34,619 nt of DNA from JALHUF01 sp050014795. GTDB lineage: Bacteria; Acidobacteriota; Terriglobia; UBA7540. This document shows, one piece after another, positions 14,897 through 22,912 of this stretch (position 1 is the first letter of the stretch; the number at the start of each line of letters is the position of its first letter). Both the position numbers and the translations under genes were made by a program. The notes beneath the pieces are model-generated. The model searched no databases. It saw only the letters and a list, made by a program, of their open reading frames with translations, and had not been told where the DNA came from. The stretch spans positions 1 to 34,619 of the forward strand of contig JBEKCQ010000015.1 in NCBI GenBank assembly GCA_050014795.1. Reading direction: 5' to 3'.

Positions 14897-15247
14897 CTAC
14901 TTAGGTGTCTGGACGATGATCTCCGTGGCGACGAACTTGTCTCCCTCGGTCTTGCCGATGCAGACGACGCGGTCGCCCTCTTTGAGCGTGCCGGGCTCAA
15001 CCGTCGTCTTGTCCACTTTGGTCCAGGCCGTCGAGGCGTCGTAATGGATGATCTTCTCCATGCCGCCCTTCTTGCGGACCGTGAGCGTCATGCCATCCTT
15101 GTCCATCCGGAGGATGGCGCCGCTCCAGCGGACTCCCTTCACGGCGGAAACCTTCTTTTCGGTTTCCTGACCCGCAGCCGTGCTCTGTGCGGCAAATCCG
15201 ATGCCCACAAACACAGCGATCAGTACAAGAACCAGTACCTTTCTCAT
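14897..15247 (-). CDS. Small exported protein with DUF5666-like beta domain
   Basis: From ATG 15247, preceded by GGGAGGAG, the product is 116 residues with a clear signal peptide (MRKVLVLVLIAVFVGIGFAAQ). The mature part reads WSGAILRMDKDGMTLTVRKK, then AWTKVDKTTVEPGTLKEGDRV, then GDKFVATEIIV. This is the small OB-like/beta-barrel pattern of DUF5666-type periplasmic proteins of unknown function. The frame is open 66 codons upstream, but those codons run into the promoter at 15330-15358 and are not coding. It is convergent with the cyclic-nucleotide-domain gene and divergent from the first oxidoreductase gene. Confidence 0.75.
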   Translation of the reverse strand: MRKVLVLVLIAVFVGIGFAAQSTAAGQETEKKVSAVKGVRWSGAILRMDKDGMTLTVRKKGGMEKIIHYDASTAWTKVDKTTVEPGTLKEGDRVVCIGKTEGDKFVATEIIVQTPK

Positions 15248-15329
15248 CGAGCTCCTCCCTAGGTGCCGTCCCGGGTTGCCACGTGACAACTTCCCGGAAC
15301 GCCTACCGTGGCGTATCTTGGTGGGGCAC

Positions 15330-15358
15330 AGTATAGACCCAGTTTCCTGCAGAGTAAA
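15330..15358 (-). promoter_or_regulatory. Promoter of the small exported protein
   Basis: On the minus strand, TTTACT (15358-15353), a 17-bp spacer and TATACT (15335-15330) are seen, giving a start near 15324 and a leader of about 77 bases before the ATG at 15247. It confirms that the long upstream extension of the frame is not coding. Confidence 0.55.
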
Positions 15359-15533
15359 GCGGTTCACTGCACATTTTACGGGAACCGGGGTCTCCTCCCG
15401 AGCTGGCGCATAGGTCCCCAGTTGGCGTGCGCTCGGGCGGCACAAAAACGCTTTTCCTCGCCCTTCTTTTCTGGCAGACTCAGCGCTTGCAGGATGGCCC
15501 TAATTTCAAGCTTCTCAAGGAGGTTTTGATTCC

Positions 15534-16904
15534 ATGGGAAAGAACTCACTTACCCGTCGTGATTTCATGCGCCTGGGCGCGGGCGTGGCGGCCTTGGGGG
15601 CCGCCGCGAAGGTGACGATACTCGAGCCCGGCACGCTGTGGGCTTCACCCCACCCAGTTCCGCCCTCGGATACGATCCGCTTCGGCATTATTGGCACCGG
15701 GGTCGAAGGGTGCTCGTTATTGAGCGCGACGTTGCCGATCTCGGGCGTGGAGTGCGTGGCCGCCGCCGACCTGTACGACAGCCGGCACATCGCCGCCCGG
15801 GAGGCGCTGGGCGGGAAGAACATCGATGTCACGCGCGAGTACCGTCGCCTCCTCGATCGCAAGGACCTTGATGCGGTACTCGTTGCCACCCCGGACCACT
15901 GGCATCGCAGGCTGGTGATGGAAGCGGCGGCAGCCGGGAAGGACGTTTACTGCGAGAAGCCCATGTCCCACAGCGTCGAGGATGGCCTAGCTATGGTGGA
16001 AGCCATCCAGAAGAACAAGCGGATGTGCACCGTGGGCAGCCAGCGCGTGAGCAGCATCCTCTACCACAAGGCGAAGGAGATCTGGGATTCCGGCAAGCTC
16101 GGGATGGTGGACACGATCATGGCGGCCTGGGACCGCAACACCGACAGCGGCGCGTGGGTCTATCCGATTCCGCCTGACGCCAGCGAAAAGACGATCGACT
16201 GGAGCACCTGGCTGGGCGAGGCGCCCAAGCGGCCTTATGATGAGGTGCGGTTCTTCCGCTGGCGCTGCTACAGGGATTACGGTGCCGGCTTGGCGGGCGA
16301 CCTGTTCGTCCACCTGCTCTCCGGCATTCACCACATTACCGGCACGAACATGCCTCCCCAGCGGGCGCTCTCAAGCGGCGGTCTCTACCACTACAAGGAT
16401 GGCCGCGAGTTTCCGGACCTGCTCTGGACCATGTACGACTACCCGAACTTCCAGCTCGTGCTGCGCTGCAACCACAACAACAGCGAAGAGGGTGAACTCT
16501 TCGGGTTCTACGGCAAGAAGGGCACCATGACCATCCACGGCTCGACGCTCACCTTCAAGCCACAGGGACCGTACGAATCACCTGAGGATTACTCCGTCTT
16601 CGGTTGGCCCGCCAAGCTGCGCAATGAGTACTACGCGAGGTGGGAGAAGGACCACCCCAGACCCGGGCCCGGCAAGTTCAAGGTAGACGAGGACACGGAA
16701 GTCTATACTCCCCCGCCGGGCTACAGCGACATGACCGACCATCTGGCGAACTTCTTCAACTCGGTGCGCACGCGCAAGCCGGTGATCGAGAACGAGGTCT
16801 TCGGCCACCACGCCGCCCTTGGTTGCCATATGTCGAACCAGGCGTTCTTCAACAAGGGGCCTGCCGTCTGGGACGCCTCGGCGAAGAAGATCGTCAAGGG
16901 ATAG
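15534..16904 (+). CDS. Tat-exported Gfo/Idh/MocA family oxidoreductase, copy 1
   Basis: The 456-residue protein begins with a Tat signal (TRRDFMRLGAGVAALGAAA; R8-R9), so it is exported folded with its nucleotide cofactor. The Rossmann domain has FGIIGTGVEG (50-59), DHWHRRLVMEAAAAGKDVYC and the catalytic-type CEKPMSH (K142). The C-terminal beta domain has FFRWRCYRDYGAGLAGDLFV and HLLSGIHHITG. Such enzymes oxidise or isomerise sugars with NAD(P), and relatives include GH109 glycosidases; this protein lacks features that would settle the substrate. AAGGAGG lies 10 bases before the ATG. Aligns end to end with copies at 19546 and 21533. A strong terminator follows at once. Confidence 0.9.
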   Translation: MGKNSLTRRDFMRLGAGVAALGAAAKVTILEPGTLWASPHPVPPSDTIRFGIIGTGVEGCSLLSATLPISGVECVAAADLYDSRHIAAREALGGKNIDVTREYRRLLDRKDLDAVLVATPDHWHRRLVMEAAAAGKDVYCEKPMSHSVEDGLAMVEAIQKNKRMCTVGSQRVSSILYHKAKEIWDSGKLGMVDTIMAAWDRNTDSGAWVYPIPPDASEKTIDWSTWLGEAPKRPYDEVRFFRWRCYRDYGAGLAGDLFVHLLSGIHHITGTNMPPQRALSSGGLYHYKDGREFPDLLWTMYDYPNFQLVLRCNHNNSEEGELFGFYGKKGTMTIHGSTLTFKPQGPYESPEDYSVFGWPAKLRNEYYARWEKDHPRPGPGKFKVDEDTEVYTPPPGYSDMTDHLANFFNSVRTRKPVIENEVFGHHAALGCHMSNQAFFNKGPAVWDASAKKIVKG

Positions 16905-16933
16905 ATGCAAACGGTTGCCGCTGAGCAGAATCC

Positions 16934-16964
16934 AAGGGGCGTGGCACTCCACGCCCCTTTTTTT
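16934..16964 (+). terminator. Rho-independent terminator after oxidoreductase copy 1
   Basis: A perfect 9-bp stem GGGGCGTGG / CCACGCCCC (16936-16944 and 16949-16957) with loop CACT is followed by seven T residues. It ends the transcript 30 bases after the stop codon, so copy 1 is transcriptionally separate from the GH3 gene. Confidence 0.95.
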
Positions 16965-17015
16965 GTGGCTGATCATCCCGCCGTGTGTGCCGAAAATCTC
17001 CGTTCTTCTTTTCGC

Positions 17016-17044
17016 TTGCAAGACCCTTCCCGAGGTTGTAGAGA
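17016..17044 (+). promoter_or_regulatory. Candidate promoter of the GH3 gene
   Basis: TTGCAA (17016-17021), a 17-bp spacer and TAGAGA (17039-17044) lie between the terminator and the GH3 start, giving a leader of about 108 bases. The -10 box is imperfect. Confidence 0.35.
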
Positions 17045-17158
17045 TACGGAGTCGATTGCTGCGTGCCGTAGGCGCGCTTGTGCGGCGTCGAATCCCTGGG
17101 TCCGCAGGTGAACGCAACAGTGATTGCTGATCTGCACTTAGGACGCGGAGGTGCCTCC

Positions 17159-19486
17159 ATGGAATCATTCAAGAGCTTCGTAGGGTGGGATCCCCGGAGA
17201 CTGCTCCTGCGAAGCAGAAGCGGCATTTTCCTGGCCGGCCTGATCTGTCTCTGGTTGGTTGGCGGTTCGGCCCGCACCAAAGCTGCCGAACCAGCCTCGA
17301 CGCTGGTCCTTGATCCCGCGATTGAGCAGAAGATTGATTTGCTTCTCCAGCAGATGACCGTGGAGGAGAAGGTAGGACAGCTGAACCAGTTCAACGGCGA
17401 TTACGTCAGGACAGGTCCGGTGCCGCAGGACCCTGATCATCAGGCGAAGTACTCCAAACTGAAGAGTGGTGAGGTCGGCTCGTTCCTGAACGTCGTCGGG
17501 GCCCGGCAGACGCGAACCGTGCAGCAGATGGCCATCGAGGGCTCGCGCTTCAAGATTCCGCTGCTCTTTGGGCTCGATGTCATCCACGGGTTCAAGACCA
17601 TTTTTCCGGTTCCCCTGGGGGAAGCGGCCAGTTGGGATTTGGAGGCGATCGAACGCTCCGCCCGCATCGCGGCTCGGGAAGCTTCCGCCGCGGGTCTGCA
17701 TTGGACCTTCGCGCCTATGGTGGACATCGCCCGCGATCCGCGCTGGGGGCGTGTGATGGAGGGCGCGGGTGAGGACCCCTACCTGGGCAGCCTCATCGCT
17801 GCGGCCCGCGTGCGGGGCTTTCAGGGACCCAAGCTGGGCGAGCCCGGCACGATCATGGCTTGTGCCAAACATTACGCCGCTTACGGAGCCGTCGAAGGCG
17901 GAAGGGACTACAACACCGTTGACACCTCTTATCGCACGATGCGCGAGATCTATCTTCCTCCCTTCCACGCGGCAGTCGAGGCTGGCGCGGCCACGGTCAT
18001 GAATGCATTCAACGTGTTTGACGGAGTGCCGGCCAGCGGCAACAAGTTCCTGGTCCACGACGTTTTGAAAGGTGAATGGGGCTTCCGGGGCTTTGTGATT
18101 TCGGACTGGGGTTCCTTTGGCGAGATGATCGTTCACGGCGTCGCCCGCGACAAGGCGGACGCGGCCCGGCTCGCCATCACGGCGGGTTCCGACATGGATA
18201 TGGAATCGACTGTGTACCTGGATGCCCTGGCCCGCCTGGTGAAAGACGGAGCCGTGCCCATGTCCGCCTTGGACGAAGCCGTGCGGCGGGTACTGCGGTT
18301 GAAGTTCGTTATGGGATTGTTCGACGATCCCTTCCGCTACTGCGATGAACAGAAAGAGAAAGCCACGCTGCTTAATCCCCAGCACCTGGAGGCGGCGCGC
18401 GACATGGGGCGCAAGTCCATCGTGCTGTTAAAGAACGAAGGAAATCTCTTGCCGCTGAAAAAGGATGTCCGGACGCTCGCCCTTATCGGTCCCTTGGCGG
18501 ACAGCAAGCGGGACATGATCGGCGGCTGGAACGCGGCAGGCGAAGCCAAGGACGCCATCACGTTGCTCGAAGGCGTAAAGGCCAAGGTTGGCCCCAGCAC
18601 CCAGGTTCTCTGGGCGCGGGGGTGTGGTGACCGTGGCCGCTGCCCCGACTGGCAAATTCAGGAGGCGGTGACCGCCGGACGGCAGGCGGATGTCATCATC
18701 CTGGCCGTGGGCGAGAGCTGGGATATGTCTGGGGAGGCCCAGAGCCGTGCCTTTCTCGATTTGCCGGGACGTCAGATCGAGCTGGTCAGAGCGGTGATGA
18801 ATCTGAAGCTGCCGACGGTCGCGGTGCTCATGAACGGCCGGCCGCTGGTGTTGAACGAACTCAGCGAAAAGGTGCCCGCACTGCTGGAAACCTGGTTCCT
18901 CGGCACGCAGGCGGGGAATGCGATCGCCGATGTGCTGTTTGGAGACTACAATCCCTCGGGGAAACTCCCGATCTCTTTCCCCTACGCGGTCGGGCAGATT
19001 CCTGTCTACTACAATCACATGAATACCGGACGGCCTTACACGCCCGGCGGGCCGAAGATGTGGCTTTCCGCGTACTCGGATATCCCGAACGATCCGCTCT
19101 ATCCTTTTGGCTATGGGCTGAGCTACACGAGTTTCAAATACTCCGACCTCACGCTTTCGAAGGAGAAAGTCCGCATAGGTGAGCCACTGGAGGTGCGGGT
19201 GAAGGTAGCCAACACCGGCGGCCGGGAAGGAGCGGAGGTCATCCAGCTTTACGTTCGCGATTGGGTCGCCTCGGTGGTTCGACCCGTAAAGCAGCTCAAG
19301 GGGTTTCGGAAGATTGAACTGAAGGCCGGCGAAACGCGCGAGGTCGCGTTCACCCTGACCAGCGACGACCTGAAGTTCTATGATGGGGAAATGAAGTACA
19401 CTGTCGAGCCTGGCGAATTCTCGGTTTTTGTGGGCGGGAACTCGCGGGATGTTCTGGAAAAGCGATTCGTTTTGGAAGGGCAGTAG
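17159..19486 (+). CDS. Exported glycoside hydrolase family 3 (beta-glucosidase-like)
   Basis: From ATG 17159 (GGAGG 7 bases upstream) the protein has 775 residues. An N-terminal hydrophobic segment (GIFLAGLICLWLVGGSA) is a signal peptide or anchor. GH3 TIM-barrel features: MTVEEKVGQLNQF, HGFKTIFPVPLGEAASWD, KHYAAYGAVEGGRDYNTVD, and the nucleophile region FVISDWGSFGEM with D316. The alpha/beta sandwich domain follows (IVLLKNEGNLLPLKKD, VLMNGRPLVLNELSEK), then a C-terminal fibronectin-III-like domain (EVRVKVANTGGREGAEVIQL). This is BglX-like architecture for removing terminal beta-linked sugars in the periplasm; exact sugar unknown. Only 59 bases separate it from oxidoreductase copy 2, so they are probably co-transcribed. 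Confidence 0.92.
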   Translation: MESFKSFVGWDPRRLLLRSRSGIFLAGLICLWLVGGSARTKAAEPASTLVLDPAIEQKIDLLLQQMTVEEKVGQLNQFNGDYVRTGPVPQDPDHQAKYSKLKSGEVGSFLNVVGARQTRTVQQMAIEGSRFKIPLLFGLDVIHGFKTIFPVPLGEAASWDLEAIERSARIAAREASAAGLHWTFAPMVDIARDPRWGRVMEGAGEDPYLGSLIAAARVRGFQGPKLGEPGTIMACAKHYAAYGAVEGGRDYNTVDTSYRTMREIYLPPFHAAVEAGAATVMNAFNVFDGVPASGNKFLVHDVLKGEWGFRGFVISDWGSFGEMIVHGVARDKADAARLAITAGSDMDMESTVYLDALARLVKDGAVPMSALDEAVRRVLRLKFVMGLFDDPFRYCDEQKEKATLLNPQHLEAARDMGRKSIVLLKNEGNLLPLKKDVRTLALIGPLADSKRDMIGGWNAAGEAKDAITLLEGVKAKVGPSTQVLWARGCGDRGRCPDWQIQEAVTAGRQADVIILAVGESWDMSGEAQSRAFLDLPGRQIELVRAVMNLKLPTVAVLMNGRPLVLNELSEKVPALLETWFLGTQAGNAIADVLFGDYNPSGKLPISFPYAVGQIPVYYNHMNTGRPYTPGGPKMWLSAYSDIPNDPLYPFGYGLSYTSFKYSDLTLSKEKVRIGEPLEVRVKVANTGGREGAEVIQLYVRDWVASVVRPVKQLKGFRKIELKAGETREVAFTLTSDDLKFYDGEMKYTVEPGEFSVFVGGNSRDVLEKRFVLEGQ

Positions 19487-19545
19487 CGCCCGAGCCGAAT
19501 TCGCGAAGGCCGGCGCGATTCATATCCTGTACGGAGGCGGAACTT

Positions 19546-20907
19546 ATGAAGAAGGATGGTTGGACTCGAAGAGATTTCCTGCGTACGAGTACTGGGGCCG
19601 CAGCGTTAGGTGCGGCGGCAAAGATGGAATTGCTCACGCCCACGATGCTGGCGGCCGCCCCGCGCGCCGTGCCGCCGAGCGACCGCGTGCGCTTTGCGTC
19701 GATTGGGACGGGCGTCCGGGGCTGCGATATCATGCGTGCCGCGCTCGCCTGTCCCGGGACGGAGATCGTGGCAGTGTGCGATCTTTACGACGGCCGATTG
19801 ACCGGCGGGCAGGAGAACGCCGGCAAGCAGCTCTTTACCAGCAAGGACTACCGGGCCATCCTCGACCGCAAGGACGTGGACGCCGTGCTGGCGGCGGTGC
19901 CCGACCATTGGCATCGCAAGATCGTGGAGGATGCCTGCGCGGCCGGGAAGCATGCTTACTGCGAAAAGCCCATGGCACACACGGTCGAGGACGGCTTCGC
20001 CATGGCCGAGGCCATGCAGAAATACAGCCGCGTGGTGCAGGTCGGCAGCCAGGCCCGCAGTTCCGTCGTCTATGCCAAAGCCAGGGAAATCTACGCCAGC
20101 GGCTTCCTCGGCCAGGTGACGGCGATTGAGGCCTGGATCGACCGCAACGACGCCAGCGGCGCCTGGGTCTATCCGATTCCACCCGACGCGAGCGAGAAGA
20201 CGATTGACTGGGAGCGTTTCCTGGGCAACGCGCCCAAGCGGCCCTTCGACGCCAAGCGCTTCTTCCGCTGGCGCTGCTATCAGGATTATGGAGAGGGTCT
20301 GCCGGGTGACCTGTTCGTCCACCTGCTGACCGGGATTTACACCATTACCGGAATCAACGAGCCGCCGCTGCGCGCCGCGACGATGGGCGGCCTGTTCCGC
20401 TGGACCGAAGAGCGCGACGTCCCTGACCTGGTCTGGACGCTTTACGAGTATCCGAATTTCCGCGTCGCGCTACGCTGCAACCTCAACAATGAATCGCCCG
20501 GCGTGACGCGCGTCTTCGGCACGAAAGGGACGCTGGAGATCAAGAACGACGTGCTCACCGCGACGCCGCAGGATACCGAGCCGCGGCCCGAGAGTTATTC
20601 CATTTTGGGCTGGCCCGAGAAGTCACGGAACGAGTACCTGGCCGAGTGGCGCAAGGAGCACCCCCTGCCCGCCCCGGGGAAGTACCCCTTGGGCGAGTCG
20701 GGGCAGACCTTCCAGGCGCCGCCGTACTACGACTACTCCATCGACCACATGAACAATTTCATGGAATCGATTCGCACCGGCAGACCTTCGGTCGAGGACG
20801 CGGTGTTTGGCAACCACACCGCTATCGCTTGCCACATGGCGAACTACTCGTACTTCAACAACACCGTCGCCAAGTGGGACGAGGGCGCTAAGAAGATCAA
20901 GGGTTAG
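19546..20907 (+). CDS. Tat-exported Gfo/Idh/MocA family oxidoreductase, copy 2
   Basis: The 453-residue protein has a Tat signal (WTRRDFLRTSTGAAALGAAA; R8-R9), SIGTGVRG dinucleotide loop (about 52-59), VPDHWHRKIVEDACAAGKHAYC and CEKPMAHTVEDG (K141), then FFRWRCYQDYGEGLPGDLFV and HLLTGIYTITG. It aligns with copies 1 and 3 over the whole length; the stretch around GAWVYPIPPDASEKTIDW is identical in copies 1 and 2. GGAGG precedes the ATG by about 8 bases. Placement 59 bases behind the GH3 gene suggests that it acts on a product or substrate of that glycosidase. Substrate and cofactor are not determined. Confidence 0.9.
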   Translation: MKKDGWTRRDFLRTSTGAAALGAAAKMELLTPTMLAAAPRAVPPSDRVRFASIGTGVRGCDIMRAALACPGTEIVAVCDLYDGRLTGGQENAGKQLFTSKDYRAILDRKDVDAVLAAVPDHWHRKIVEDACAAGKHAYCEKPMAHTVEDGFAMAEAMQKYSRVVQVGSQARSSVVYAKAREIYASGFLGQVTAIEAWIDRNDASGAWVYPIPPDASEKTIDWERFLGNAPKRPFDAKRFFRWRCYQDYGEGLPGDLFVHLLTGIYTITGINEPPLRAATMGGLFRWTEERDVPDLVWTLYEYPNFRVALRCNLNNESPGVTRVFGTKGTLEIKNDVLTATPQDTEPRPESYSILGWPEKSRNEYLAEWRKEHPLPAPGKYPLGESGQTFQAPPYYDYSIDHMNNFMESIRTGRPSVEDAVFGNHTAIACHMANYSYFNNTVAKWDEGAKKIKG

Positions 20908-21008
20908 GGTTTTCCCAGGCTGGGGCGCGGGCACACCGCGCCCCAGGCCCCAATCACCGCCTTCTCCGCCCCCCTGCCCGCAACTTGCCCCCTGGGGCGA
21001 TTTTCCAC

Positions 21009-21037
21009 TTGACTTTTGTAGCCAACTGTGATAGACT
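21009..21037 (+). promoter_or_regulatory. Promoter in the copy 2/copy 3 gap
   Basis: TTGACT (21009-21014), a 17-bp spacer and TAGACT (21032-21037) are seen. Transcription would start near 21044, just ahead of GGAGGAGG at 21049-21056. Confidence 0.6.
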
Positions 21038-21062
21038 ACTACCATACTGGAGGAGGCGTCGG

Positions 21063-21302
21063 GTGTTGAGGCACGGGCATGAACGTACCGTGGCACGTTC
21101 CAGAGCAGGCGGTGGGAATGAGTCAGGCTACGCCGGTTTGCCCCTTTTGGGTGGCCACAATCGCCCGGCAGGAGTGAGCACCTATAAATACGGCACTAGC
21201 AGAGCTAAGCTGGTATGTGCCTGTAAACAAACCAGTTACGTTTTCCACAGACGGACCGAAGCTGGTATGTTATTGAAAACAAATTGGGGCTTATTTGGCT
21301 AA
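21063..21302 (+). CDS. Possible small gene of 79 codons, no known family
   Basis: A GTG at 21063 lies 6 bases after GGAGGAGG and about 19 bases after the expected start of transcription, which is ideal geometry. The predicted protein (79 residues, ending KTNWGLFG) has no recognisable domain, signal peptide or membrane segment, and its codon use is unlike the neighbouring genes. Two of the three AAGCTGGTATGT repeats fall inside the frame and are read in different frames, which argues that the DNA or RNA repeat rather than the protein is what matters. Could be a leader peptide, a relic, or chance. Confidence 0.22.
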   Translation: MLRHGHERTVARSRAGGGNESGYAGLPLLGGHNRPAGVSTYKYGTSRAKLVCACKQTSYVFHRRTEAGMLLKTNWGLFG

Positions 21303-21364
21303 GCGAAGCTGGTATGTGCTTATCCTGCAACAATATACCAGCTTTGCGCAAAAAGCGAAGCTGA
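21207..21364 (+). repeat. Three spaced AAGCTGGTATGT repeats, each able to form a hairpin
   Basis: The 12-mer AAGCTGGTATGT occurs at 21207-21218, 21259-21270 and 21306-21317 (periods 52 and 47), and a shortened AGCGAAGCTG at 21354-21363. Copies 1 and 3 are followed by a complementary ACCAG; copy 2 has a weak wobble partner. The third is strongest: GCGAAGCTGGTAT (21303-21315) pairs with ATACCAGCTTTGC (21335-21347) over 13 positions with one G-T pair. Spacers are unrelated in sequence, and the set is too short and irregular for CRISPR. Confidence 0.6.
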
Positions 21365-21532
21365 ACGCGCCCCACTTGGTGAGTCCCAACCTGATGCCTG
21401 AGCCTATCAATGTTGCCAGTGGCGGCGGAGCCTCAGGGAGGAGCGAATTCCGCTTGCTCTCGCGTGCCGGGCGGCATAGCATAGGCACGCAGTGAATCCG
21501 TCATCCTTCCGCAATCCGAGGAGGCCTTCCCA

Positions 21533-22885
21533 ATGAACAAATCAAAGATTTCTCGCCGCGATTTCATGTGGCGGTCCGGAGGCGTCGCGGGCGCGACGCT
21601 GGCCGCGCGCACGGTGATACTCGAGCCGCTCTCGCTGGCGGCTTCGGCCCGAGCCGTGCCACCGAGCGATCGCGTCCGCTTCGGCATCATCGGCGTCGGC
21701 ATGCAGGGCACCGGCCTGCTGCGCAACGCGGTTTCGCTTCCCGGCGTCGAGTGCGTGGCGGCCTGCGACCTGTACGACGGCCGACACGAGGTGGCCCGGG
21801 ACATCGTCGGCAAGCCGGTTCACACCACGCGGCGCTACCAAGAGCTGCTCGACAACAAGGAAATCGATGCCATCATCAACGCCACGCCCGACCACTGGCA
21901 TCGGCAGATCGTCATCGATTGCTGCAACGCGGGGAAAGACGTCTACTGCGAAAAGCCCATGACGCACACGGTGGCCGAGGGCTTCGAAATGATCGCGGCG
22001 GCCGAGAAGAACAAGCGCATCGTGCAGGTGGGCAGCCAGCGGCCGAGTTCCGTGGTCTATGCCAAGGCCAAAGAGATCTTCGACAAAGAATTGCTGGGCG
22101 ATGTGTGCCTGGTCGAAGCCTGGATGGGTCGCAACGAACCGAGCGGAGCCTGGCAATATCCCATCCCGCCGGACCTTTCGCCGCAAACGCTCGATTGGGA
22201 TACGTGGCTCGGCACGGCGCCCAAGGTTCCGTTCAATCCCATGCACTACCAGCGCTGGCGCTGCTGGCAGGCGTATGGCTCGGGCGTGGCCGGGGACTTG
22301 TTCGTGCACCTGTTGACCGGCATTCACTTCATCGCCGGCCTCACGGTGCCGCCCGTGCGCGCCCTGGCCTCGGGGGGACTATACCGCTGGAAGGACGGCC
22401 GGGACGTGCCCGACGTTCATGCCACCGTCTTCGATTACCCGAAGTTCCAGGTGTTCATGCGGGTGACGTTGAATACCGAGACGTCGGACCTCACACGCTT
22501 CATGGGGACGCGAGGACTTCTCGAAATCGCCAACAACGAGCTTTCCTTCACTCCCCAGGATGGTCTGGATCACGGTCCCAGCTTCATGTCGGGGACGTGG
22601 CCGAAGAAACTGCGTGAAGAGTACCTCGCTAAGTGGCGTGAGGAGAATCCTTACCAGCATGATGCGCAAACCGTGCAAGGCACACGCTACACCGTCCCAT
22701 CGGGTTACAACGAGACGCGCGAACACCTGTGGAATTTCTTCGACGCGGTCCGCGCGCGGCGGCCCGTGGTTGAGGACGCGAGCTTCGGCAACAACACCGC
22801 GATCGCCTGTCACATGGCGAATGCTTCGTATTTCAAGAGCAGCATTGCCGTGTGGGATGCCGCGGGGAAGATGATCAAGGTATAA
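21533..22885 (+). CDS. Tat-exported Gfo/Idh/MocA family oxidoreductase, copy 3
   Basis: The 450-residue protein carries a Tat signal (ISRRDFMWRSGGVAGATLAA; R8-R9), FGIIGVGMQG (50-59), TPDHWHRQIVIDCCNAGKDV and CEKPMTHTVAEG (K141), then RWRCWQAYGSGVAGDLFV and HLLTGIHFIAG. It is collinear with copies 1 and 2, most divergent where they share the PDASEKTIDW stretch (here PDLSPQTLDWDTW). GAGGAGG lies 8 bases before the ATG. The sialidase-like gene starts 27 bases after its stop, so the two form a transcription unit. The 490-base leader region upstream may carry regulation. Substrate unknown. Confidence 0.9.
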   Translation: MNKSKISRRDFMWRSGGVAGATLAARTVILEPLSLAASARAVPPSDRVRFGIIGVGMQGTGLLRNAVSLPGVECVAACDLYDGRHEVARDIVGKPVHTTRRYQELLDNKEIDAIINATPDHWHRQIVIDCCNAGKDVYCEKPMTHTVAEGFEMIAAAEKNKRIVQVGSQRPSSVVYAKAKEIFDKELLGDVCLVEAWMGRNEPSGAWQYPIPPDLSPQTLDWDTWLGTAPKVPFNPMHYQRWRCWQAYGSGVAGDLFVHLLTGIHFIAGLTVPPVRALASGGLYRWKDGRDVPDVHATVFDYPKFQVFMRVTLNTETSDLTRFMGTRGLLEIANNELSFTPQDGLDHGPSFMSGTWPKKLREEYLAKWREENPYQHDAQTVQGTRYTVPSGYNETREHLWNFFDAVRARRPVVEDASFGNNTAIACHMANASYFKSSIAVWDAAGKMIKV

Positions 22886-22912
22886 GCTTGGGCCGTTTCG
22901 GCTGGAAGGTTT

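Larger units (their letters stand above)
20908..21532. other. 625-base intergenic region with promoter, short frame and repeated hairpins
   Basis: The gap between oxidoreductase copies 2 and 3 is the longest in the locus. It holds a good promoter (21009-21037), a GGAGGAGG with a GTG frame (21063-21302), three spaced copies of AAGCTGGTATGT (21207-21317), a final hairpin (21303-21347) and, nearer copy 3, a 7-bp hairpin GCGTGCC/GGCACGC (21462-21490). No T-tract terminator was found. If transcription starts at about 21044 it would give copy 3 a leader close to 490 bases. Confidence 0.55.

Noticed and set aside
17165..18385. Minus-strand open frame of 406 codons inside the GH3 gene
   Set aside because: Antisense to GH3 catalytic motifs; the frame reads as low-quality protein.
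21207..21364. CRISPR array
   Set aside because: Only three exact 12-base repeats with hairpin arms in the spacers, no cas genes, and irregular periods.
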